DNA of 64,000 nt from Motacilla alba alba. Taxonomy: Eukaryota > Chordata > Aves > Passeriformes > Motacillidae. Below are positions 1-46,900 of the stretch, piece after piece (position 1 is the stretch's first letter; each line of letters begins with the position of its first letter). Below the pieces are notes generated by a model. The model did no database searches. It was not told the origin of the DNA and saw nothing but the letters and a program-made list of their open reading frames with translations. The stretch is from contig NC_052017.1 of the NCBI RefSeq assembly GCF_015832195.1, positions 11,422,790-11,486,789 on the forward strand, in the 5' to 3' direction. The position numbers and the translations under genes were made by a program.

Positions 1-3000
1 CTGACTCAGAAGTAGGCAAAAAAGTTCTAGTATTAGGAATAAAGTTCCAGTCTTCTGTTTTGTTTGTTTTGTTTTTGATTTGTCAGACACTAAAAGTCTT
101 CAAAGTATCTGTAATCCAAACTAAACTCACAAACAATTGAGTAGAAAAAACACCTGTTAAATTCAAAATCTTAATAGGTGCCAGTATTTAGATTGGTCTG
201 TAAGTCTGAGCATAAAATATACGTGAAATTATTTTAAGGTGAAATTAATCCCTTTGCTGTTATTTGTACTTCTAATAATTTAAAAGTAGAGTTATGTAAA
301 TTACACAAGGCTTTGTATTTATAGGGCATGTTAAGTTTTCAGTTACTTTCCTGCATTGGTGCTACTTCCTTGAAAGTTTCTTTTTTGTTTTTCTACCTGC
401 AGAATTTTAAAGACTATAGAATGTATATGTGTCATACTGGACTTTTTTCTTTGTGGAGTTTAAGAATTTATCAGTGATCTGTTTCACAGGAAAAAAAGAT
501 CTCTATTTAGTACACTTGTAATATGCATAAGTACTAAACATGACAGTCTATCACTTCAGCTAACCAGCTGTTAAATTGTGAACTAAAAATGTGCTTTCCA
601 CTGTAATCACAAATACCTTGAGAGGCAAAAGAAGTTCTGACAATCAATTCTCAATATTTATGAGTTGATTCAGTTTCTGGAGTATTTCTAAATTGTACTT
701 GTTGCAGCTCAGGAAGGTGGTTTAATAAATGGAGTTTAATAAGTCACGCTTCTCACTTTGTTGGATTCTCTGGCCATTCTGCTTCAGGTCATGAAGTACA
801 CTGGTTGAATTTTCTGTGAGTTGGATTTTCTGTGGGTTGCCTGTGGCTGCCACAGGCAGTTCTGACCACCGTAGGTCACTGATGGTCGCACAGCCGCCTA
901 AGAGCCTATTCCGGGACAGTGGTAGGTTCGGCTCTGTGGCAGGAAGCGTCGTGGGGAAGCTGCTGACAGAAGGTGATTGTGCACTCCTGGGGAAGGATGT
1001 GCTTGTGGCTGTGGAGCTGCTGCCCAGCCAACTGACTCAAGGTCACTGTCTTTGAATAGGGCCATCTTGTTTTTTCAAAAAATCGCCAGGATTCCGTGTT
1101 GAGGAGGACAGCGTAAGTAAGGCATGTAATGGTCTGGAATATCATAGCCCATCCTGCTGAAATAAAGAGCTTCGTATCTCTACGTACAAGCATTCCAGGC
1201 TTCCTAAAAACCAAACTAAAGCCAAGCCAAAGTTCCAAGGCTTCTTTAGGATTGTAGATATACGACTCTTGTCCTGGTGACATAGATTGGAAGAAGAAAT
1301 CTTGGCACTGAACAAATGAAAAAGCTCAGCTCCTTCAGCAAATACTGGGTTGAAAAGCAGCTTAAAAAGAGCCCTGAAGAAGCCTTTTGAATTCCAGAGC
1401 TTTGGAATACCACTGACCATGACTGTAGAAGCAAAGATTTACATATTTCTGCTCTTGAAGCATTACAGGCTGAGGACGTATTTAATATTGTAGTGTAAAT
1501 GTATTGATCTTGTCCAGGTGGCAAAATTTCTTTTTCCACCATAAGCTTCTCAACTAATACAGTAAGATAAATATTTTATAAATGAAAACAACCTACACTC
1601 TTTTTATGTAATCAAAATTAGAATTTATTTGTTAACATGTAGTTTGAACATAGTCACAAGGAATTTTTGAATTCTAGCCTCCCAAAAGGCACCTTTTTCA
1701 GCTAAAAATAGTGCATGCAAATTGACATGCATATGAAATACATATGTGTGTCTATAGATACAATATTACAAGTACTGTTAATATGTAAAATTAAGGAATG
1801 TAGTTATTAATGGATGAGTGTAACTATTTCAATGCATTTAGTATTTTTGTGAAGCTGCTTCTGTAATTAGTGGATTCACTGCTTGATACTGATCTCTTAA
1901 GATCTTTATTTTAATTTTTGAGAGGTACGTTTGCCATGTAGATGTTCTGCAATTGTACATATTTATGCAGTAGAATGTTCTGATCTAATGCAGTTGGTGT
2001 TCAGGAAAATTGTGTAATGTTTTCTTCAGGTATCTAGAATAATTACTGTGATTATACACAATAAAATCGGTAATATAATTAAAAGTAAATGGAGCAAATT
2101 CAAGTTGTGTTTCTATTGATTTGTTCAGTTCTTGTATTTGACTGCTTCTCTTTTGATTATAGGCTCTTACTGACATGACCATTTACGTATTTGAATAAAG
2201 TCTCCCTGTTTGGTAATGTTTAGACATTTTCCTTAGTGATTTTTGCTACATAGTCTTTTAAGTTTGAATCTTTGTTCAGGGTAGCACTGAAACATATGTG
2301 CTAAGTCATTAAGCCTGTGTTAAAGCCAATGTTTATCTTTAAAATTGGTGATACTTAAGTATTTCTTGATGCTTGTCCAAGATGCATAGTTTTGATTTTG
2401 CTTTTGAATGGTTTATGTTACAGTTATTTATTTAAAGGCATGTCTAGCTGACTAAAGCAAGGCAAACTTGGCTTAAACACAAACTCATGTAGAACCTCCT
2501 CTGTTGTAGTGGTGCATAGAGAGGAGTACTCTTTAGGAGGCAGAAAGAGCCTCTGAAATAATTTAAAGATTTCTGCCGTACATTTTGTAACCCTGTTATG
2601 AAGACCAAGTGTTCCTTTTAAGGACAATTGAATAAACAAGATCAAGGACAATAAATTATCAACTTTTAAGTTAATTCAGATGTTATGTAAAGCCCTGAAA
2701 GTAGTTGCATTTCATTTAATCTTGCTGAGTCCAAAAGAGAAAAATAAATATTTCCCTTTTTCCAAGGCTTTAATGCAAAAGCCAGTAGTAATTCAGAAAC
2801 ATTTTAAATAATTCTTATATTAGTAAAAAAATATACTGGTTTTACTTGTGGCTTTCTTTTGGAGCTACTGTTCTAATCCTGTATCTTTATCAAACTGCAT
2901 TTATTATTCAGGACTAAATCCACAGTTAACCTGCTTAAATCTGTTATAAAGTAATAAGCATGAGTAATAACATTTCATGGTTATTGCAGTAATTCACAAA

Positions 3001-5329
3001 TACTTTTGTTAGACTCCACAAATAATGAAATTTTATTAGACAGTTCTACAGAGGCTTCATGATTTTTTTTTGGTTTTTTTTTTGTTTTGAATTACTGCAG
3101 TAAAGACAGCCAAATTGTACAAGTCTAAAGCTGCAATATGTTAACTGTATTTTGTAGGTATCAAATTCTACCCTTTAGTCTTCAGCCTTTCTGTAATGTA
3201 AGCCAGGATCTTGCCAGTAGATGACCAAGTCCATTTTCTCTATAAAAAGATAAAATATACAGCACAAAATAACAACAAAATGTAGGTTACCTAAACTTAT
3301 AAAACTGCAGTGGTAGTACTGGGAAGATGCTGTCTGTCTGTAACCTGTGGGATTACAGATATTTTTTTTTCCCTGTGTTTTTTCCTTTTCACAGAGCAGG
3401 CAAATTGTGAATTTTACCTATTTTTCATGCAAGAAACATGGAAACTGAAAGGTATTCACTAAGAAAGTATATGCCTGTATTAAGAATTTATATAGAAACT
3501 TTCCACAAACAAACTAAACAACAACAATCTCCCTCCAAAAAAACCCCAAAAACCAAAACAGAACTGCCAAAAAACCTCAGTACCAAGCAGCAACAACAAA
3601 AAAGCCTCCCACACAAAATGTGCTTTAATAGAAGCAAGCTGTGGGCTTTGGTGAAAGGAATACCTTGTGCTGAGTGTTCCTGTTTGTGGAAAATGGCAGT
3701 GCTGTGATGAGCTGTCAGTTTGTTAAAATTAAAGGTCTTTGTCTCGGAGGGGTGTTAATTTTGTTATGAAAACTGTTTCACTGAGGAGATAACTTTGCTC
3801 TGTTTGATCTGAGATTTATCATGCTAACTTTCTTTTCATTACAAGCTGTCAGATGAGATTCTCTGTTTTTCTTTGGCATCATCCAGTTCTTTGTCTAAAG
3901 CTGTGCTTTTAGCTGTCTTGGCATTTGAAAGCTTTTTCCAGCTATGCCACAAGGCCAACTCTGGCTGAAAGAATTCTTGCTACAATTTCCTAAAAGAGAA
4001 CTTATGTGAAAACACTGTTACTTCTGATTTTTGTCTTAAGTGTGACATCTGCACAAACAGCAAAATCAGCTTTTTGGTTTTGGCGAACTTAATTTTTTTG
4101 TTTCACGTTGAGCAACTTCAGGGACTGTCTGGTGTGTTCATAAGTAATGAATCTTTGAGAAAAACTCAGCCTGATTCTTTAGACAGGTTGACTTTTACAG
4201 CTCAATATTTTTTGCAGTAAATGTAGATACTGTAGGATTAGATCTTTGTGACTTGCTGTGTTGTTTATACATTTTAGTTACAAGCTCTTTATATCTGCAG
4301 AGAGGTGAACACTTAACACCTGTGTCGAGCAGCAGAGCTTACCTGCTACTTGGCTATTTTGATATTAAATGCAGCAGATTTGGAGAATTGGTGACTTGCA
4401 CTGTGGGTTTTCATCCTTCTTACATCAGTTTTTTACTGATGTGCCAAGACTATCAGTGTAGCCTAACTATTTCTCTCTTCATGCTTTGTGTGATCTCTTA
4501 TGTCTGTTTTAGTGGTATGGAAGCAATTAGTTGGTTAGTTCTGGAAAGTTCCTGAATAATGGGTAAGATAATGCAATATCTGAAGGAATCAATTATAGGA
4601 GAAATTCATTTGGCCTGTGTAGAGGGACCAGTGGAACTTCCACTGTTGCTCAGGAGTTTAAGTGTTTGACCGTGGGACTTAAATGGAAGATTTTCCAGGA
4701 TAATTGTTTGTCAGATGTCTTGTGAGCAGGGAATTCCAATCAGAGCTTGCATTTTTGGGACCAAAGTGGTGTTCAGACACTTTTCTGTCAAATGAGTCAA
4801 TGTAGCATTGTTTATGTAAATTTATGGCTACTTTTGTCTTTTTACATGAGCATCTGTCCAGGTCAATTTTGGCTTTGCTCCCTACAAAATGCTGTATATA
4901 CACCTGTGTTGCTTTGGAAATCCCAGAAAAACTGTTCAAACATAATTTCTCATTCGAAGAAGCTAAATTTTAGCTTGCTGAATGTTTTGCATTTCAGACT
5001 GGAAACTAACCAATATTGCAAAATGAATTTACTTCATTGTTCAGTAGCTGTAACTTCTACAGTGCTATTTTGCAGTCAGCAGCAATTTAATCTCTGATTA
5101 ACACACACACTGGCATTCACATAATTATTGTAACAAAGAATAGTTCTGAACCCTTCATACTCATGGGCTGCTTGCACTGTCATTAAGCAAATTTCTGTTT
5201 TAATGGATGCTGGTCATTGTATTTCTTTAGGAATGAATTAATGTTCCCTTTATTTTCAAGACACAATACTTGTGCTATACAGAAAGTGCTGGATGACTAT
5301 AACAATGTGATTTTGCTTTTTCTTCCCAG
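1..5329 (+). other. PFKP intron 1, 3' part
   Basis: No PFKP exon 1 (the expected LTSGGDAQ reading) is found here, so the window starts within intron 1. AT-rich, with T-rich tracts near 3061-3085. The only structured part is the antisense coding-like block at about 620-1560, listed separately. Nothing else recognisable. The intron ends in a pyrimidine-rich acceptor, ttttcttcccag, at 5318-5329. Confidence 0.85.
620..1560 (-). pseudogene. Unidentified degenerate coding-like segment, possible retrocopy, antisense in PFKP intron 1
   Basis: Read on the minus strand, consecutive open stretches follow one another in shifted frames: 1246-1542 (starts MVEKEILPPGQDQYIY), 1142-1420, 906-1283 (starts MSPGQESYIYNPKEALE) and an open stretch around 700-850 (containing NSTSVLHDLKQNGQRI). 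The block is more GC-rich than the surrounding intron. The wording PPGQDQYIY and SPGQESYIY occurs twice about 270 bp apart, which could be a repeated module. I do not recognise the parent protein. No poly-A tail or intact frame is clear, so a chance open region or an old transposon is possible. Confidence 0.3.
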
Positions 5330-39446
<34,117 letters not shown>

Positions 39447-39830
39447 ACACACCACATTTAGATTGTTGTCATAGATGCACATTGTGAGTAACAATGCTTT
39501 AGAATCGTTAAAGCTTTGTTTTGTAACATTTAAATTATTGTTCCAGCACTTTATGTGAAACAAGACGTTCAGCTGTCACACAGATTTTGTCCTGTTTGTG
39601 TGTTATATTTGAAACCAACCCTTGCATCTAATGGAGAACACCAGTACTGATACTGCCCTTAAACAAGCAAGTGCAACACCGTTCTATGCACTCCGTAAGT
39701 TACTCATCTACTGCACTTTGTTTCAGAGTACTTACACCCAAAAATAAGTGTAGATGGCTAGTTCTTGTGTTGAGTTACAGGATGTGCTTAATGTTTCTGA
39801 AGTGAAATAAAATACTGTTGCAAACATCAC
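39447..39830 (+). other. PFKP: PFKP 3' untranslated region
   Basis: Runs from the stop codon to a canonical polyadenylation hexamer at 39806-39811 followed by a GT-rich stretch (atgtgtgttc), giving a 3' UTR of about 0.38 kb. Longer forms cannot be excluded. Confidence 0.75.
39806..39811 (+). terminator. PFKP: PFKP polyadenylation signal AATAAA
   Basis: aataaa about 360 bp after the stop, with GT-rich sequence 20 bp downstream. It is the only canonical hexamer near the gene end. Confidence 0.8.
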
Positions 39831-40839
39831 ATGTGTGTTCACTTGCTTTTAAACAGCTAGGGGAATAGCACTTTAAGGATTCTCTACAGACGCCAGCAAA
39901 GGTAAAAGAAACTCCCCTTTTCCTTCCTCAGTTCTGCAGGAAGTAGTCAGTCACACCAGGGCAAGTGTATTTTCATTGCTGCTTCAGGATCAGGCTAGGA
40001 GTTGGAAAAATTTCCCCTTGTACAGGAATGATAAAACTAGTTCTTGGGGTTGGGAGTGGGTAAACAGCTTTAGCAAGGTGAGATTCATAAGGGTGTAACC
40101 TGGCCCTTGCTTCGTATTTCCTTATTCTTAGAGCTTCTTTAAGATTAACACCCCCAATACTGGTCAGAAAGGGTAACGAGGCTGAAAAACAGCCAAAAAT
40201 GTTTTCTCATGCTAGTTTATGTTAACTGGACCTTGAGAACAAGGTAAATGCTAAATCATGGCGTACCAAAATCTGACTGAACATTGCCCAAACTGTCAAG
40301 CTAAACTGAACTTTATACAAAATAGACTCCCCTGATTGATGAGGGATTTTCCCACTGCACTGCACACTCAGCTTGATGGAATGTTCTGTCACAGACTGCT
40401 CAGGCTGGAGGTGGCTTATGCAAAGGCAGCTGGAATTACCACACCAGAGAATGAAATCTGTCAGTATGAGAGACAGCTCTTTATATACCCAACAGCAGAC
40501 ATGATTTCAAACAAAATACCATTTAAAACTAGAGTTTTACATGTACAAAAATATTTCATTTATATAGTATTCATATGTGATTGGAGGAGTGAGGCTTTAG
40601 TAAAAGATTAAGATCTGTCTTTGCCATGCAGAGCATGTAATTCTTGTTCTCAAATACTGTATGGTTAGAAAACTTTTCACATCGTTATTCTGAGAAGGGG
40701 AGCTTCTAGCTGGTTTGGTAAAACTGTTAAAAACCAGCAATGAATATTTAGTTGGACCATAGCACTGCTAAAAGTTACTAAAAACCCCTACAGTTGCAGT
40801 CACACAGATTGCAGCTGAACACCCAGAGAAAAGCCAAAG
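39831..40839. other. Convergent intergenic region and PITRM1 3' UTR
   Basis: About 1.0 kb between the PFKP poly(A) site and the PITRM1 stop codon; the PITRM1 3' UTR lies here on the minus strand. On the minus strand there is no AATAAA or ATTAAA hexamer in this stretch. Weak variants TATAAA occur at 40559-40564, 40480-40485 and 40312-40317. The open frame at 40336-40611 has no family signature. Confidence 0.7.
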
Positions 40840-40933
40840 TCATCGTTTGACCCATGAGGGATCTTTGGTGATATCTGCATTTTCTGGGCCAAGTACAGCT
40901 TGACCACGAGTGCTCTTCCCAGCTGCAAGGTAC
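40840..40933 (-). CDS. PITRM1: PITRM1 exon 27 (last; stop TGA at 40840-40842)
   Basis: 94 nt: [30 protein letters not shown], stop. Joins exon 26 through a split Lys codon. Acceptor tttccag. Confidence 0.95.
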
Positions 40934-43900
40934 CTGGAAATAAAAAAACAAAACAAGATAAACAAGTGAGGAACTGCTACATTTAGTTAACCACAGCTCT
41001 GCTGTCAAAGTTAAAAATACTCCCCTCTCAGAAGAGTGTCCTTTGCTATGTACAACTTGTGTGGTGCCCACTCATCACAACAGTCTCTCCTTAACCCAGT
41101 ACTTAGTTCTAGTGGAGTTCTTACATCCACAGTGGAATTCAGAAGCCACACACAAAAGGCTACAAATGGAGTAGAACCAGCTCATATAGTGCACTCATAC
41201 CTTCTCATATAGTCTACCCAGACAGTTTCTGGGCCTTTCAACAGTAAATCAAATCTCCCACAAACTCAGAATGTAGGAGGGAATTGGATCTGCTAAACAT
41301 GCAATAAACAGGATATAATTAACATAACCTTTTCTAGGTTACAGAAGAAAATAAGGAAAGTAGTATGAAAGACCAAGGGAAGAAATCCAGTAACTTAAAT
41401 ATGACAACTGAGCACAGGCTTACTTGTTTGATACATCAACCAAGTTATCACTGTTGACAGCAAAAAGTTGTTCTCTGTGCGACTGCTTCATTTCATCTGA
41501 AATCCCATATAAGAAATGACCCATTCCTAGGGAAAAGAAAAGAAAACCACACACTGCTCTGGTGCACTGGAATCTGTCACAGCCACGTGCAGGAATGGAA
41601 CAAACTACAACAGAAATGTGTGCTCAAAAGGAACAGAGACTTCCTTCAAACCATCATGCTGAGAGAATATCCAACTGAATCAAGCACAGCATGTTAAAAC
41701 CAGGGTGAGGTAGTAACAGTTTCCTATTTCGGCAAAAAGCAATTCTATTTTGGCAAATTATTTAGCTTGTCAAAAATGTGAACGTAACAGTGGTCCAGGA
41801 AACTTAGACATAATTCATTCTGAAGAGTGTTGGTTTTTAAACAAACTGCATTTCATGAAGCTCCTGGTTTTGGAACTATTTTATTTCCAATCAGTTGTCA
41901 TGTATCTGCACCATGAAGGTTTGCTCACAGTTTTGTACTACATGCAGAAATCTGCATACAAATGCTTTAATGTTTTGTTGAAGTACTTGCCCACAGCATT
42001 TTAATCACTCCCTGAACAACCAGAGAACTCCAAAATAATCACAGAAAAGCTTTTTGTCAGGCAAATAACCATAGGGAAATAAAGATGGCTGGGAGGATTT
42101 GAGTCAACTAGTCCAACCTCCTGCCTAAGGCAGGGCTGACTTCCCAGCCAGGTAAGGTTTTCACATCCATCTGCAGTGCCCAGTGACTCAAAAGCATGAA
42201 GCGACAGGCATTCCTCGCACCAGTTCCCAGGCCTCTGAACAGAGCTCTGCTATTCAGTGCTCTGTTAAGATCTGTGTTCAAATGCCAAACAATGTTCATC
42301 ATCCCTCGCTGGCACCAACACCCAGTGTGCAGGCACTGCACTCATGTGCACCTCGCACCAATTGCTTCTTAACTGCCCAGACCAAATCCAGATTCTGACA
42401 GGTAAGAGCTTAATTTGAAGTGTTTAAAAAGTTAGTGCTAATACAAGCACATTTTAAAATAATGCTAATCTTAACCTTGTAATTCCTTTGTGTATGGGAA
42501 GGAAATATGTTTTAACTGGACAAGTTTTGGATTGAAATTCAGCTAGAGAACAAGGGAGGGAAGTGAGGACAGCAAAGCTACATGTCAGTAAACTGAAAAG
42601 ATGCTACCAATGCATCATGAATGTGCAGATCTGTAAAGAAGCTAAAAACACCCTCCCATCCCAGCAGCAAGTGCTTTAACTTCTTCAGAGAACATATGCA
42701 CAAAGGGCTAGTGACATTCACAGTCAATATGCCTGCTTGAGTCAGGAAAGTAATCCCTCAGCTCTTTTTGAGTTGGAGGACCAGTATTTCTTTTCATTTG
42801 TCTGCATATAATGCTCTCCAAACCTAAAATAATTTCCTCAATCTACCTCCATGTGACGCAGAGGAGCAGTAACACAAAACTCAGCAGAACCTGAGTGGAT
42901 GAGGTGTTTCTGCAAAGGAGCAACAGGAACCAGTAGATTCACCAAAACTGTCATTATTTCTCATCTTCCAAATACAAATTTTATCATCTAACACAGTTTA
43001 GCGAACTATTTTCTTCCCTTTAAACTGAATTTAAAAAGCAAATAAACACTGACAGCCCTGGGAGTATGATAAGAATGTACCTTTGTCTGAAGGAGCTATT
43101 GGTGCATCCACAGCAGCAAACACTGCTAGTTTAGCTTCATCAATATCTTGCTGTGTGAATTCTCCAGATTTGGCCCATTCAACTGCTTTTTCAAATGTTT
43201 TCAAGGTGGCTAATGAATTTGGGTCTCTTAAAAGAAAAAAAAAAACCATAAAAATTATTTAGTTCAGTCTTACAAAATTAAAAAATGAAATTCCTTTATT
43301 CTCACTTCATTTATAATTCACTATGCATCACACAGGGGGAAAAACAAATTATAAACTTTCTTTTTTTTACAGAAAGAGGTTCTGGGGTTTGGTTTTGCAT
43401 TTCTTTTCCAGAAGAAAGTAGTGTTACAAACCAAGCAGATTCAGAATTTTATATACACAGGTACAGAAGTTCAGCTGCCTAAAAGTAGTTCCAAGATGGT
43501 GTAGAGAGAAGTGGTGTAATAAAAGCAGGTCAGGTAAGCCAGTGCTGTTCACAGTGGGCTCAAAAAGCACCATTGCCATTACTGCCCACACCAGGAATAT
43601 TTATGATATGCCCTATCTTCTCTCAGTTGCTTTTCTTGCCACACCTGTTTTCACTCTCTGTAAAACAGGTGCCACAGGTTAACTACTACTGGCAAGTTGA
43701 GGACTACTGCCAGGACAAGTCCTACCATGTTGAAACTTCACAGAAAGGCCAGACTGCTCAAACCTCAGTCAGGAACTCTGACCAAGCACTCTGCCAGCCT
43801 GCCTTTGGGCTAGGAAAACAACGGAGGCCAGGACTCTATCCACACAACACTGCTAGTGGGGATTACAACTATAATACCTCCAGTTGAAATTTCATCAGAA

Positions 43901-46900
43901 AGTGCCTTGGTAAGCTAAATACAGGGTAACTGTTCTGGACTGGCAAAAGAGAAGAACAGAAGGAGCAAGCAGTTCCAGCTTATCACCAGCAAGGCTTTCT
44001 GCTGAACCTTTGATGATTTCAGACGGTTGCTTTAAGGAAGTTGCATATTTTCAAACTCAGGACCTTAGGGAACAGCACCATTCTACCTCATGGTCTCAAA
44101 TTAAGAGTAGTCTTGAACTTCCTTTTTTAGGGCCTCCTTAACCCAGAAATAAACAAGTGAAAGCCAGTTATACACAAATCTGAGACTGAGACAGTAAACA
44201 CCGAAGAGCAGAGGTGCAGCAGTGGTTGCTACCAGCAGAGATAAATTAAGCTTTCCCAAGGATACAAACAAGATAAAGCAAGGATGGTTTTATGAGGCAA
44301 TCTAACTTCATCAGCACTGAATCACTCAATTTCATCCCTTTTATTTCACTTCTTGAAAGACTGCTACAAGGAAGTCAAAAATAAGACACAGTGAAATGCA
44401 GTCAGTGGTCCCCTCAGCCATCAAGAGGAAAGAAATGCACTGTTACCTGTAGGAGTAGAATGTGAATATGCCATTTTGACTAAGTTTAGCACCTCCACCA
44501 TAAGCCCCTCCTTTCTCTCTGATTTCTGTATGTAGGAATTTAGCTGTCATCAACCGTGCAAGAATTCGAAGGCTGAAATGAGAGTAGAAGCAGTGAAGAT
44601 GTGAACTGGGCAACAGTGATAATCTCAACTGCCTCTAAAGCTCTCCCAGATCCCCATTTGCAATGCACTGCTGCTTGTCATCTATGACAGTTTCAACAGC
44701 AATGCTCGCTGTTTAATAATAGCAGAATAATGTCTCAGCACTGTAAGAGAGGTACTGAGGAACAAAGAGAGGAACTTCGTTACATGCAACAGGAGTGTCA
44801 ACTCAGGACACATCCAAGCAGGCAGGGCTGTTTATTCCAAGGTAGGGGACAGCAGCCCCTCATTACTTAATCTCAGCATTTACAGGGCTGCTCTGGGCCC
44901 AGCCATGCAACAACTGCTTTGTAAAGATTTTGTGACAAATGCACTGCAAACGATTTTCTATCAACACTCCATTTGCTGCAGTCAGCCCAACCCCTTCCAT
45001 TTTGCTTTGTGCTGTGCAGTGCACAGAGAGCTCCCTGATGTTCTGCATCCCACCTGGCATAGTCTGCAGCCGTGTAGGGAACTGTTCGAATGCATTCCCC
45101 GATATAGTTCACTGGGAAGGGAAGTACAAAATGGGTCTTCATCTGGCATGGCTTGAAAGTAGGGTCCTAGGAGAAGAACACATTATTGCCACAGTTAGCA
45201 GTGGACACAATTTGCCCATCTGAGAACTTTCACTTTTTTGAGAACTAGGACATTCTGCCAAACATACAAACACACAAATGCTAAAGCTGCCACTTATCCT
45301 ACCCTGCAACCGGTGACATTCCCCTTGTGCCTGTATCAGCAATCCAGTACAAAGAATTGCCTCGGAAAACTAAAAGAGAGGGACACCGTACTTAAGCTAC
45401 CCATCCTTGCACCCCCTTCTCAGTTCTGCAGATTTTGAATCACTACCCAGGAGTTTGGATTTAGCCACTTTGATTGAAACCTGTGTTCGTAACTCTCCAC
45501 TTGTGTCACACATGTACATGTCACCACATCATTTCCCAACCCATCCATTCTAGACATTGAAAACAGAGTCAGCAACTCTGTACTCACAAAAAAAGTAAGC
45601 TATTTATGACAGCAGCTGTAGTATAAATTCCTACTCAAACATCCCCTGCAACAGACTCAATTCTCCCTTACAGCCTCACTTCCAAACTTCCAGTCCCCTT
45701 CTTGTCTCTGGGCAGAGCTTGCTCCTTTGCCTCTTTCACACATACATCTGCTTGTGTGCTCACTTAAGCACAAGCAGATCCTTACAGACTTCCAGTGCCA
45801 CTATTTCAGAACTCCTCATCCTTAAATTCAGAAACCCCATTCCCAGACCCTTGTATAACTCTGGCTGGGCCAAGCAGAGCAGTGTATTTGCAGCACTGCT
45901 CAGCACTGGGCTGAGCTCTCCCTGCCCCTCTCTTCTAAAAGGAGAGTTCAGGGAATGCTCTTCATTCCTGTAGCCAAAACCAGATCTTCATTTTCACCTA
46001 ATTTTCACTAATGCTCTTCTGTCTGGTGTCACTCAAATTCAGAATCATTTAGGGAGGAGACCAAGGAAAGGAAGGGACTAAATGGAAGTGATTGAGTTTG
46101 ATGGTTAGTTGTGGAACTGAAGGGCATGAATCATGTTTCAGTGCTTCTGTAACAGTTTAAGATGGACCATTATCACCAGTAACAGCCCCGTAATACCAAT
46201 ATCCCTCACCAGTAATGTACTTACATTAACTAATTTCCTTGTGATCTGCAAACCACCAACCATTTCACTTCCCACAGGTTTCACTTCTGAAGATTTCTAC
46301 AGAGAAACAGAGCCAGTTCTCATATTAAAAGATGATTTATCAATTTAGACCAAAACTGCTACAAATGCAACCCCTCCCACTCAAACCTCTCTAAGGCAAT
46401 CATCAAACCCTGCCTTCACAAACATAAGCAAGGTACTCAATTGCTTCTTTATATTTCCTAAACAAATGCCAAGTTATTTTCTTCAAAGAGTAATCTGGCA
46501 CTGAGAGACACCAAGACTCAGATTAAATGAGGCCCATAAAGTTACAAACTATCATTTTACTCATGGTCAAGGAACTCGGAGCTTATTCCAGTTCCATCAG
46601 AAATTAAGATAGATCTGCATAGTGACAGAGCAGATCCTTTGTCAACTCCACTGAATCAAGCATATTTTGTGCCAAATGTCCTGAACACCCTGATAACAAA
46701 ACAAACTCACATGCAACTGAGGAACTGCACATCATGCCCTATTTGCTTTTGGCCAACATTTCGAGTAAAGCTCAGCTGAAAAAGAACTACAGTTTTATGC
46801 AACAAGGAAAGGAAGAAACTCTTCAGTGTGTCCCACACTGAAGCAGTAACCCCAGGGTAAGGCTTAACAGCTGATCTCCTGCATTTCTATTGTCCACGGT

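Larger units (their letters stand above)
40934..43080 (-). other. PITRM1 introns 26 and 25
   Basis: About 0.5 kb between exons 27 and 26 and 1.55 kb between exons 26 and 25 (41527-43080). One weak antisense CR1 remnant at 42075-42150; otherwise nothing recognisable. Confidence 0.8.

Noticed and set aside
40336..40611. 91-codon open frame between PFKP and PITRM1
   Set aside because: No motif, and it lies in the expected PITRM1 3' UTR on the opposite strand.
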